Assembly (NCBI GenBank): GCA_964550025.1
Contig: CAZJYI010000223.1
Location: forward strand, 1 to 14,779
Source: CAZJYI01 sp964550025
Lineage (GTDB): Bacteria > Verrucomicrobiota > Kiritimatiellia > UBA8416 > CAYOBW01
Direction: 5' to 3'
Length of the DNA stretch: 14,779 nucleotides
The notes beneath the pieces are model-generated. The model saw nothing but the letters and a program-made list of their open reading frames with translations, was not told the DNA's origin and did no database searches. This document shows, piece after piece, positions 1-12,000 of the stretch (its first letter is position 1; each line of letters starts with the position of its first letter). The position numbers and the translations under genes are program-made.

Positions 1-93
1 ACACGACCCACTCACGACCACGACCCGAGCCCGCCGCGAGCGAGGAGGCGCGCGACGCTCTCCCCCTAGCTCTCCCCGGGCTCCCCCCCCCTG
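1..93. other. 3' flank: GC-rich, G-tract after the stop; no gene seen
   Basis: Ninety-three bases lie between the TAG stop and the left window edge. Read on the gene strand, they start with a run of nine G (83-91), then G runs at 75-80 and 62-66, giving a pattern that meets the usual G-quadruplex rule. A 7-base inverted repeat (GAGCCCG at 27-33, CGGGCTC at 77-83) encloses a 43-base gap with a 5-base inner stem (38-42 with 56-60). No T-tract follows it, so it is not called as an intrinsic terminator. No ribosome-binding site or promoter is recognised. Confidence 0.4.
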
Positions 94-3000
94 CTACCTC
101 AGCAGGAACACCGACGCGCGCGGCTTCCAGACCGCCCGGTCGTAGGTCGCGAACGTGGATCCCGGCCCCTCGTTGTCGTAGCGGGCCTTGACCCAGTCGG
201 CGGAGCGCGCCACGCTGGACACGCGCATCTCGTCGAGCTGGCCGGTGAAGTAGTCGTTGTTCGAGCGGTCACCGAGGCTCAACTCCGAGTTGTTCGCGTT
301 GATCGGCAACGACAGCGAACGCGCATCGACCTGGTTGCCGTTGATGTACATCCGCACCCAGGCACGGTCGTAGGTGCCCGCAATGTGGTACCACTCGTGC
401 AGGTTCAACCCGGTCGCGGTGGCCGCCTGGCCGCCCTGGTTGTTGATCCGGATGCGCATCTGGCTCCCGGCGTTGCACTCCAGCTCGTAGGCGTTGTCGC
501 TGCCCTTCGAGATGATGCCCGACCACTGGTTCCAGGTCTGGGACCGGAACCACCCGCACAGCGTGATGCCGTTGACCAGGTCCAGCGAGGCGTCGTCGGC
601 CGCACGGATGCGGTCGTTGCCGTCGAAGTGGTACGCCTGACCGACCCGGCTCTCCGAGGGGCACAGATCCGGGTCGTTGTTGGCCACGCCGTCATTGCGG
701 TTCGCCGTCGAGTCGGTCATATCCGACAGGTGGTATACCGCGGCGTAGTCCTGTGACCACACCGCGCCGTTGGTCTGACTGGCCGGCGCCGACAGGTTCT
801 GCTCGCCCCAGTAGGCCCAGATGTAGGTGCTCGAATTGAGCTGCGGCACCTTCACCCAGATCTTGCTCGGATCCGTCGCGCGGTTCGTGAACACTCCCGA
901 CAGGTTGTCGAACTCGTACGTCGTTGTCTGACCGTTGTTGTGCGACGAAACGCCGAGTCCAAGATAGATGGTCGCATCCATGCCGATGGTGACGTTGGCA
1001 CCAACCTGCGACCAGCTTGACCCGTCGTCAGAGCTGTATGTCCGGAAAACGTCCCCGCTGCGCGTCAGCCGCATCCACACCGGCAAAGTCTTGACAGGGC
1101 CGTTGTCGCGACCCGTGCCACCCCCGTCGCTCGTCCGCCGGTTGAAATCGAGCCTGTTCGCAACCGGTCGCCAGTAGGCCATTGCGTTGCGTGAGCTCGC
1201 ATTGAGACTGTTGCGGGCCATGATCCCGCCCCGCGTCCACTGGTCTGTCGTGCGCCCATCGATCGATACCACGCGACAAGACACGTCGAAATCGCCGGTG
1301 ACCTGCCGGTACGCGTAGTGGAACCGGTCCGCCGTGCCCCAGATATCGCTTCCGCTGCCCGCCACCCTGATCGAGTCGTGTGCCGCATGGATGCCACCTG
1401 TCTGCACTGAGCCGCCGCTGTAGATATCCTGGTTGCCGTCACACGTGGTCACGTGCCCCCACACATCGATCTCGTAGTCCAGCATCTGCGTCTTGTTCGC
1501 GTCGGCGAAACGCAGGTCGCCGCCGTCGGCATCGTAGAAGCTCGAGTACAGGAACCCGTCCAGGTGCTCGCCCAGGGTTATCAGCGCCGGGAAGTTCTGG
1601 AGTGTCTCGGTGCCGGCGTAGCCGTCGAACGTGATCTTCATCCAGTGTTCCCAGTTGCCGAAAGACTCCGCCAGGTCGTCGTCGGTGATCGTGCAAGTCC
1701 CCGAGGCGTCCGCGATCGTGCACCGGATGGGTGCGCTCAGCTGCAGCGTGAAGGCCTCCGACGGGTACTCGCCGATCGTATCGCCATGAACCGTGACCGC
1801 GACCTGCCGGCTGGTCGTGCCCGAGGGGAAGGACAACTGCCCGCTGCGCGGCGTGTAGTCTCCGGGCAAGGCGGAGCCGGCCACGGTGTTGTAATCCACG
1901 TACACGCTCGGCCCGCTGGTGGCCGACAGGGAGATCGTGAAGGTCGCGTTGACCGTACCGGAATCACCCTCCGTCACCACCACGTCGTCCACGGAAACCT
2001 GGGCCACGTCGGTCGTGAATATGTACGTCTGCGGCGCCCAGTCGTCGCCGAGCACGTTCGTCGCATACGTGCGGTAGTAATACCTCTGCCCCGCCAGCAG
2101 ACCGGTGATGTTGGTAGAGAGCGATACCGGAGTGATCACGTTCCCGAAACTGGCCGCGTTCGACCAGGCCGAGATCGTCGCACCGCCGTTCGACAGTCCC
2201 CAGAAGATCGTCGCGTCACCGCTGCCGCCGGCCGCGATCTCACCGTTCAGCGTCGCGGAAGTCTGTGCGACCAGGGTCGGCGCTTCGTTGCTGACGGCCA
2301 GGTAGCCCAGCGTCGTGAAGTTCGTGCTGGGCGAGGCCCACACGTTGGTCACGTCGTTGGTGATCAGGAACGTGTAGTGATAGTCCGTCTCGGACACCAG
2401 GCCGGTGACGAACGTGCTCACCGTGTCGCCAAGGAGGTTGGCGTACGCCCCCACGAACTGGTTCGTATCCCACGCACCCGGGTCGGTCCCGCCATCGGTC
2501 TCGCCGTAGTAGGCATAGACGTTGAACACCCAGCCCGTGCACTGGACCGTCGCGTTGAAGGTCCCCGATGTGGTCGTCAGCCCGGAGACCGCACTATTGG
2601 TAGCGTACACCGGCAGGGCACCGCCGGTCGGGTCGTAGTGACGGAACAGCGTGGCATCGCCCGGATCTTCGGGATAGACGTAGTCGTACGCGTTTTCGCC
2701 CGTGACCGCGGTGTTGGTCATGCCGAACCCGTACTGCACGTTGTTCCAGTTGCTGTCACCCTGGCCGGTGTTCTGCTGACCGCTGAACCCGTAGCCGCCG
2801 CCACCGTTGCTGAAGCGCAGGTCGATGTCGTACCAGCCCGCGCTACGCGTGAACTGCGCGGAAACGCCGTTGTTCCACGAGCCATCATTGATGAGCTGCT
2901 GACCGTCGATCAGCAGCCTGGTCCTGTCATCGCACATCTCGGCAAACGTGTACGTATTGCCGTCCATGTAGATCTGGCCCGTGTAGATGATCGTGGTGTT

Positions 3001-6000
3001 GTTGGGACCCGGGTCGCCGGTGTCCGAACGGTTTGCCCGCCAATGCGCGTCCTTCAGGGCTACTTCCCTGCGCTGGCACTGCGGATGCATGACGACGCCC
3101 AGGTTGCCCGGGTTGGGATTACCCGTCCAGATGTTGCCCGAGCGCGATCCCGCTATCAGTCCGGCCGGATAGTAGTTGGCCGGATGCGGCAGGGAGAAGT
3201 TCGTGGTGTAGGTCGCCCAGTGGTGCCCCACCACGTTGGTAGCGTAGCAGCGGTAGTAGTAGGTCAGGCCGTGGCCGGCCGAGATCTCACGGGAGAACGT
3301 CCCCTGCAACGTGTCGCTCAGCAGCTCGTAGCCGTCCCAGGCATTGGGGTCGGTCCCGCCGTCGCTGTGCCCCCAGTAGACGTAGATGTCGGCGACGGAG
3401 CCCTCCGTCAGCGTGCCGCGCAGCGTGGCCGAGCCCCGCACGGTGAGCGGGCCGGGGGCGTTGGTCACATGCGGCTGCGTGATCTGGCTGATGTTGGTCG
3501 ACGGCGTGGCCCACATGAAGTCCAGCGCGTTCGTGATCTGGAACGTGTAGAAGTTCGTCGACGTCTCGTCCAACCCGCCGAGGACGTAGCTGACCGTGTT
3601 GGACATGACATTCGTGAGCGTCCCCATGAAGACGCTCGTGTCCCAGGCGTTCGGATCGGTCCCGCCGTCGGTGAGCCCGTGATAGAGCCATACGTCGTAG
3701 ACCGCGTTGGAGGTGCTGATGATGCCGTTGAGCTTGCAGGTGTTCAACCGCCGCTCCGTGGGCTGGCCGTTGACGACCCCGATGATCTCGTAGCTGGTCC
3801 CCGCATCGTACAGCTCGGCCGCCTCGCTCCCGGCCAGCGTCCGGTCGTAGACGTAGACCTCGTCGATCAGGCCGTCGAAGGACGGGTTCGGGTGCGAGTC
3901 GTTGTTCCGGGTGCCGATGTAGAAGTCCAGCGTACCGCCGAAGTCCAGCGTACTGGTGCGGGTCTGGACAGGCGACTCGTTGCCGTCCAGGTAGACGAGC
4001 TGCTGGTTGCTGTCGGCGTCGTACATGCACACCCAGTGGTGGAAGTTGACCGTGTCGCTGACAACCGGGTTGTTGTCGTACTGCAGGTCGTTGGCCCAGA
4101 ACGCGAATGTGAACCGCGTGGCGTTGCGGAAGCCCACGTGCAACGTGTTGTTGGCGCCCTGTCCCGCGCTGTGACCGATGACGTAATCTTCGCCGGTTGC
4201 GTCGCGTTTGGTCCAGAAGCTGAGAGAGAAGTCGCGGTTGTCGATCTCGATCCGGTCGCCACAGTTAAGGAAGTCCCCGGTGCCGTCACAGGTCAGCGCC
4301 CCGCCGACCTTGCCGCTGCCGTAGTGAGCAGCGTCACCGATCTGCGTGCCGTTGTGCCCGTTGTGCGAGTCGTCGTAGCCTACGTTGCTCGGATCGTCGA
4401 ACGACCAGTACCCGATCGCGCCAGTCGGCGAATTGGGTACGCCGCGCGGCTTGATGTTCATGGTGAAGCTCGAAGCGCTCGGCGCCCAGTCCTCGCCGTA
4501 GTCGTTCGTGGCGTAGCAGCGATAGTAGTACGTCAGCGGATAGCGAGCACCGGAGATGATGCCCCAGAACGCCGCGTTGGTCTGGCTGCCGATGCTGGTC
4601 GCGTGATCCCAGTCGCCAATGGCGCCGGTACCCGCGTCGCTCAGTCCCCAGCACAGCGTCACGTCGCCGCGGTTGTGGTCGTTGAACGAACCCTGCAGCA
4701 TTGCCGTCCCGTACGCCGTGATGTGGTCCGCGCCGCCGTCATTGTCGACGATGGGCGGTCCCAGCGTCGTGAAGCTGCGCGAGGGCTCGCCCCACAGGTC
4801 CGTGGTCGCGTTCGTCGCCCGAAGCGTGCAGTAGTAGCCCGTGTTGCCCGTCAACCCGCTGGCGGGGTAGCTCACGGCCTGGCCGATCACGTTGGTGTAG
4901 GTGGCCACGTAGGCGCTGTTGCTCCATGAGGAGGCGTTCGTGCCGCCGTCGATCCCGCCCCAGTAGGCCCAGACCTGCATGACCTTGCCCGAACAGGAGA
5001 GCAGCCCGTTGAACTGCGCCGTGGTGTCGGTCAGGTTGCTCGGCGCCTCGTTGCCCATGGAGAGCGTCGAGTGCAGCCCCGTGATGTAGATGCGCTTGTT
5101 GATGGTGTCGTGCACCACGGTCACCCCGGCCCAGTCGTCCGGCGCCTCGCTCATATCGATCACGGGCGCGTAGTACGGGCATGTGCCCGAATAGGTGAAG
5201 ATGGTGTACTCATCGCCCGAAAGCGGTGTCCCGTTGCGGCTCAGGATCTTCAGCTTCCACCCGTTGCGCAGCTCCAGGTTCGGGGCCGTCACGTCCACGC
5301 GGTCGTGTCCGCTCGCGCCCAGCTCCCACTCGTAGGTCGAACTGTTGTACATCCGGAAGCCGTTGCCGCCCGCCACCGTCACGTCCAGCGTGCCCACACC
5401 GTCAACCCCGGGCGCCAGCCGGCCCAGCTCGCGGATATCGAAGCGGTTCTGGACGTCGACCGTCCCCGTGCCGCCCATTGCAGCCTTCATGCCGCCCTCA
5501 GTGAAGATCTGGTCCGTCAGGCGATGGTAGCCGTTGAAGCACAAGGTCGCATTGTGGAACGATCTCCCGTTCCGGTTGGTCGTGGCGCCGGTCAGCTCCA
5601 GCCAACCGTCGCCGCCGACGTAGATGTCGCCCCAGCCCGATTGCCGGATGTTGCCGGAAATGACCGTGCGGTCCGTGTCGGAGTGCGGGTTGTCCCACGC
5701 GAAGATCCATTGTCCGTGGTTGTTGAGCAGGATATTGTTGGCCAGGTCCACTTCGCTGTCCGCGCTGTGGGAGCCAAGATGGAGGTTCCGCCCCCTGAAA
5801 CCGGTGTTCGCGTCCCCCGCATTGAGTTCGATCCCGCCCTCCAGGTTGACCGTCAGTTTCCCGCCGTAGGCCGAGAACCCGCCGCGCTCCTGCCAGTATA
5901 CGTTGTTGCCATCGGCATTCTGGATATTGCGCGTGAACGTGCCGCTGGACTCGAAGACCACCGGCGCGTCGTTGTTGTCGCCCTCGAAGTAGAGCTGGCT

Positions 6001-9000
6001 CGTGGTCGGCAAGCCCGTGCCGTCAATGGCCCGGATCACGCCGTTGTCCAGGAAGGTATCCCGGGTGTAGGTGTTGTTCCCCGTCAGCCACAGCGTGCCG
6101 TCCTTGCGCTTGCGCAGGCCGCCCGAGGAGCCGTCGCTGATCACGCCCGAGAGCTTGGCGATGTCCTGGTCCGTATCGGTGTTGTCCCACACCATGAAGA
6201 AGGCCCAGTCGGTGCCGTCGATGCGGATGTCGTTCTGGAAGTCGACCAGGCTGTCGGCGTGGGCCGAGTTCAAATGGAACGGCCGTTCGCGCACCCCGGT
6301 GTTCGCGTCGTCCCAGTCGATCTGGGCGCCGCCTTCGAGGACCACCGTCAGCGTCCCGCCGCGCGCGGCGAAGCCGCCGCCGTTTTGCCAGTATACCTGG
6401 CCGGGGTTCTCCCCGATGTTGCGGGTCAAGGTGCCGCTCGACATCAACACCGCGGGGCGGTCCCACTCGTTGTTCGCCTGGAACCGCACGTAACTGTTGA
6501 CCGGCAGTCCCGTGCCCTCGACGGCATACAGCGTGCACTCCTGGATCAGGGTCCGGTGCAGGTAGGTGTTGTTACCCGTCAACTCCACCAGCGTGTCACC
6601 CAGGTTGTTGACCTGGTTGAACTGGTTGCCCGAGCTCTCGTGGAACCGCAGCCAGGCGTTCGCATTGCCGTCGGTGATGTTGCCCGAAAGCCGGATCACG
6701 TCCGCCTTCGTCCTCGTGTTGTCGATGACCTGGACGCGTCGCGTGCTGCCGTCAAGAATGATGCCGTTGGCGAACTCGACCATCCCGTCGGCCGTGCGCG
6801 ACCCGAACTGCAGCGAATCGACGTTGTTCAGGCCGTTGGCCGTGCTGTTCCAGACAACGGGGAAACCGCCGTTCAGGTTGACGGTGAGGTCGCCGCCGTG
6901 CGCCGCGAAACCGCCGCCGCCGCCAATGTTCTCCCACCAGATCTCGCCCGCGTCCTGACCGATGTCGCGGCTGAAGGTGCCGTTGCTCTCCAGGATGCAA
7001 GTCTGGTCGCGGTTGTTCTGGCTGAAAATCACGCGGCTGTTCGGGGACGGGTTCGACGCGCGCAGTACGCCGCGGCCGATCGTCGTCTCCCCGGAGTAGG
7101 TGTTGTTCCCCGACAGGACCACCAGCCCGTCCTGCGCGTCGTCGTCGCCCACGGTCACCGTGGCCGCCCCGGCCAGGTTGTTGTGGATCGTGTAGTCCTT
7201 CTCCAGGTCCAGGTGGGTCGCGGCCGTGATCGTCGCGCCGGTGATCGACCCGTCCTGCGCCGTCAGCGTCGCCAGCGACGAAACGTTGTCCAGCGTAATC
7301 TCCCCATCGTCCGTGACGTCCAGCGAACCGCTGCCGTTCATGCTCGTGAAACGGTGCTCGGCCCTGTTCAGATAGGCCGACAGCGTCAGTGTCCCGCCGC
7401 TGAGCCCCACCGCGCCAAAGCGCGCGCCGCCGCCGAGCGAAGCCACGTGCAGCGTCGAATCGGCCGTAACCGTGATGGCCCCGAGGCCGGTCGCGTCGAC
7501 CTGGTAGTCGATCGTGCCCCACATCCCGGCCTGCTCCGGGTCGCTCGGCTTGATGAGCTGCTCGGTCAGCGAAGGCGTCGTGAAACGGAAGTCGCAACGC
7601 GATCCGCCGCCGCCTTCGCGGTGGACGAACGCGATCATGTACGCCAGGCCCGCCGTCAGGCTAACGCTCTTGTTCCCGCCGTCCTCCCAGGAAAGCTGCT
7701 CGCCGCGATTCGAACCGAGACCCGCGGTCGTGGACTCGAACACACCGTCGCGGTCCAGGTCGAGCCAGATACCGGCACGGTCGTCATCATCGGCCCTGCG
7801 GAACCCGAAGGTGCCCGTCTCCGGCGGGGTGAACGTACCAATAAACAGGTTCGCGTAGTTGTCCTCCCACTGGTCGTTATTCGGGTCCAGCACGATGCCG
7901 GTCGACGTGAAGTCGCGGTCGTCGTCGAAGTTCAACCCGCGCCCGTCCGGCCCGTCCGTGAGCATGCCCGCCCCGCTCGGCACGAGCGTCATCAACCCGC
8001 CGTTGCTATTGAGGTCGAGGTAGGTGTCGTTGTTGTGACCGTTGTAGCCCCTGTGCTCCAGGGAGTTCGACGCCGTCTGCTGCAGAACTGCCGCGTCGCC
8101 GTCGATCACCAGGGAGCCGCCGCTCAGCGTGACGTCGCCGGAGTTGAACGTGCTTATGTCGTCGATGACCAGCGTGCCGGCCGCGACTTCGACCGTGCCC
8201 GTAACGGACACGCCCACGAACACCTGGTTCGAGCCCGCCGTCTGCGTCAGGGTGCCGGCCGTAACGGTCGCCGCCGCGCCCGAGTTGGTGAAGACGTAGT
8301 CGCCGCCCTTGATGTCGAGGGAGTCGATCGTGTAGCCCGTGCCGTTGATGTCCACCGGACCGCCGCCGGCGCCGGCCGGGAACACGGCGTATTCGCCCGG
8401 CGCGTCGGGCACGTTGTTGCCGACCCAGTTGCCCGGCGTGCCCCACAGGTCGTCGGTATCCCCGTCCCACTCGAACGCGCTGCGCGTCTTGAAGCTCGCC
8501 GACGGCGAAGCCCACATGCTCGTCGCATCGTTCGTCGCGTGGAAGGTGTAGTAGTAGGTCGTGTATTCCGCCAGGCTCCCGACGCCATGGCTGATATCCT
8601 GCGACAGCGCATTGGTGTACCGGCCGACATACTCGTTCGTGGCCCAGGCGCCCGCGTCGGTGCCGCCGTTCGTCGTGCCCCAGTACACGTACACGTCGAA
8701 CACCGAACCGGTCCCCTCCAGCGTGCCCTGCAGGTCGGCCGTCGCGAAGTTCACGTTGGTGGCATGCGTGTTGGCGATGCCGAGCTGCGGCGGCATCGTG
8801 TACGAATAGGCCGTGCTCAGACCGTATTTCCAGGCCAGGTAACCCCCGACCTCGTCCTCGTCCGCGCCGGACAGTTGCGTGTTGTAGATCAGGATCTCGG
8901 CCATCTCGCCTTCCCAGCTCCGGTTATCGATACTCCGGTCCCTGGAGACCCGGCTGGCCTGGACGTTGCCGGTCGTTCGCACCGAGATGATCCCGAAGTC

Positions 9001-12000
9001 GCTTGGGCGGTCGGTATTCTGACCATTGACCACGGTGCCGTTGAGCTCGGTGGTACCGTTGCGAATGTTGGCGTGCGCGTTGCCGTTCCAAATCCGCCAG
9101 CCGCCGTTGTGGAAGTGATACGCGCCGTCGTCACCCAGCAGGAACTGCTCGTTGCCGTTGACGCGAGCGTCTCGCAGCACCCAGAAGACAGTACGGATGG
9201 TGGTGATGTCGTCGAACTCGAACCAGTCGTTGCCGTCGGTCGTGAACACAACGGCGGCGTGATCGTTCAGTCCGGGCACGACCGCGTCGTAGGTCGGGTT
9301 CCCGCCCATCCGCGTCAGGTCGTACGTTCCGGGATTGAACGAGTTCTCCCAGGCGTCGACCCGTTCACCTTCGGACACACCCGCAATATCATCCGCGATC
9401 CAGCGCGTCAGCAGGCCGTTGGTGACCGTGAGTGCCGGATCGACGTGCGGTGACGGTGTCCCGAAACTCGTGCTCTCGGCTGCCCACCGGTCGCCGTGCG
9501 TGTTCTCCACGAAGGTGCGGTAGTAGTACGTCACACCGTAGTAGAGGTTGGTGGGCGTACTGGCCGAGAACGGTCCCTGCTGCAGTATCCCGTTGGTGAT
9601 ACGGTAGTCCCACAGGGCGGGCGTCGTTCCGCCGTCGTTGTCGCCCCAGTAGGTGTAGACCGTCGTCGGCGCACCGCCGGTGGAGATCACGTTCCCGTTC
9701 AGGATGGCGTAGCCAAGGTACGTATCGGCACCCGTGTTGGTAACGGCCGGCCGCCCGTAGGTGTAGAAGTTGGTCGGCGCCCAGGTCGCGCCCCAAACGT
9801 TGCTGGCCATGTACGTGTAGTAATACTGCGTGCTGTCCGCCAGGTTGGTCACGTGCTTGACGTAGTTCGACGGCACGCCCGCGCACACGCCGAAGTACTG
9901 GTTGCTATCCCAGTTCCCGGCCACGCGACCCGCGTCGTCGTCGCCCCAGAACGCCCACACCACGCTCTCCGCCGTCCCCGTGGAGCTCACCGTTGCCGTC
10001 AAGTCAGCCGACGCGTAGGTCAGGTTCTCCGCGCCCGTCACGATATCGATGTGCGGCTTGCCCTCGACCGCGCCGAAGCTGGCGACAGAGTGGCTCGTCC
10101 CCTGGTTCAGGTAGCAGTACTCGATCCAGTCGCGGCTGCGCGCCACGCTCGACACCCGCATCTCGTCAAGCTGGCCGGTGAAGTAGTCGTTGTTGCTGCG
10201 GTCGCCCAGGCTCAGCTCGTTGCCGTTCTGGTTGAGGGCAACCGTCAGGGCACGCGAATCCACGTCCACACCGTTGATGTACAGCCTGGCGTACTGCCGG
10301 TCGTAGGTGCCGACCATGTAGACCCACGTGTTCTGCGACACGGTGTGGTCGGGGGCTTCGCCCTGCTGGTTGTTGAGGCGCATGCGGAAGGTGCCGCCGT
10401 TGTTGCTCTGCTCGATCTCGTAGGCGTTGTCGCTGCCCTTGGAGATAACGCCCGACCACTGGTTCCAGGCCGTGGGGCGGACCCAGCCGCCGATCGTCAG
10501 GGCCTCGGTCAGGTCGAGCGATGCATGGTCGGGGGCTCGCACGCGATCGTTGCCGTCGAAGGCGTAGGCCTGTCCGATCACGCTCTCGGTAGTCGGCGCC
10601 GGATCCCCATTGTGCGCACCGTCGTTGTCGTTCGGCGACGAGTCGTCGGCGTTGCTCGACAGGTGGTAGACCGCCGCGAAGTCCTCCGTCCACGCCGACC
10701 CGTCCGTGGCATACGCCGGCAGGTTCGTCTCGTACGGATGGCCCCAGTAGGCCCAGAACGTCGTGTTCGTTCCCGTGATCTCGGGCACCTGCACCCAGAC
10801 CGTCGACTCCCCGCCCGTGTCCCAGCGCTCGATCTCGAAGTTGAGCATCCGCGTGATGTCCGCGTTCGCGATGCGCAGGTCGCCGCCCGTGTCGGAGTAG
10901 AATTGCGTGTATTCGAAGCCCGGAATGCTCGTGTCGAACCGCACCACCGCCGGGAAGTTGGTCAACGCCGAGCGGTCGAAGCTCATGATGTCCGCCGAGG
11001 GCACCGGAACCAGCCACCACCCGTCCTGTGCCGCGTCGCTCGGGTTGATGCGCACCCTGCTCCCCGCGCTGGGTATCTTGATCTCGATGTTAACGAAATC
11101 GCCGCCGCCGCCCTCGTGGTGGGCCAGCGCGAACGCGTAGAACTCGCCCGCGGTCAGGCTGACCGTTTCGGTCTTGGGATTGTCCCAGCCTTCGGGCGGC
11201 GCGTTGTCCGTGATCAAGTCGCCGGGATCCTCGAACTCGCCGTTCTGGTTCACGTCGATCCAGAGCACTTCGTTGTCGTCACCGTGCACGTAGAACTCGT
11301 ACGAGCCCGTCTCCGGCGCGCGGAAGACCCCCCACCACATCTGGGCGTACGTGTCGCTGATGTTGCCGCCCTGCCAGACCTCCCCGGTCCAGATCGACTT
11401 GCCTCTCACCTGCGTGGGCCACGAACCCTCCGCCGTCGGCGTCAGCGCGAAAAGCCCGCCGTTCTCACCGTTGGCAACACCGTCGTCGATGGCCTTCAGG
11501 TTGCTGCTCGCCACGTCGTTGAACCAGGCGTAGCGCAGACCCTCCACGTACGGTTCCAGCGTGATCTGCATGCGGCTGCGCCACTCGTCCAGGTGCCCCT
11601 CCGCGTCGTCGTCGCGGATCGTGCCGGTCGCGGCGCCATCCGCGATCGTGCAGTTGCCCGGGTTGTACAGGTGCACGGTGAAGGTCTCGTCCGGGTTCTC
11701 GAAGGTCGTGTCGCCCGTCACCTGCACCGTGATCTGCGTGGCGGTCGAACCCGCAGGGATAGTCAGCGAACCGCTGGCGGCGGTGTAGTCCGCCCCGGCC
11801 GTGGCCGTGCCGTTGGACATGACGTAGCTGAACGTGACGTCCCCAAGGCTTTCGGCATCCGCGGTAATGGCGAAGACGGCGTCGACGCTGCCGCTGTCGC
11901 CCTCGATAGCGGACACGTCGGCGATCGAGACCGCGGCCGGTGTCGTGGTGATGCTGGCCAGGTCCGACCAGTCCTCGGCCAGGTTGCTGCCGTTGGTCGC

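Larger units (their letters stand above)
5076..8478 (-). other. Autotransporter-associated beta-strand (PATR) beta-helix region, with one PA14-like insert
   Basis: Residues 2101-3234. It begins FEWDGDTDDLWGTPGNWVG, the usual lead-in of PATR-type passenger regions, and then shows short G-T-L/S-G rungs (TVTAGTLTQTAGS, GDVTLSGGSLVIDGD, VGLSGGTLTLSAY). A PA14-like domain interrupts it at 7507-8074. Three long repeats follow, each opening with L-S/T-G-N-N-T-Y, and then a C-terminal closing segment. Such regions fold as right-handed beta-helices and often form the stalk of surface proteins. No autotransporter barrel follows, so type V secretion is not indicated. Confidence 0.78.

Noticed and set aside
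27..83. Rho-independent terminator downstream of the gene
   Set aside because: The 7-base stem encloses 43 bases with only a weak inner stem, and no T-tract follows on the gene strand. Such pairing is expected by chance in GC-rich DNA.
97..180. PEP-CTERM or LPXTG-type C-terminal sorting signal
   Set aside because: The last 30 residues have no V-P-E-P or L-P-x-T-G motif and no hydrophobic stretch long enough to span a membrane.
5076..8478. Classical type Va autotransporter passenger
   Set aside because: The beta-helix is in the middle of the protein, followed by nearly 1700 residues of other modules, and no outer-membrane barrel is present before the stop.
484..10440. Recent recombination between LamG 2 and LamG 5, suggested by exact matches of 24-25 bases (484-507 with 10417-10440, 237-261 with 10170-10194)
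   Set aside because: The matches lie in protein-conserved segments, and the DNA around them differs at many silent sites, including a serine codon-class switch. Constraint on the protein with shared codon preference explains them without a recent exchange.
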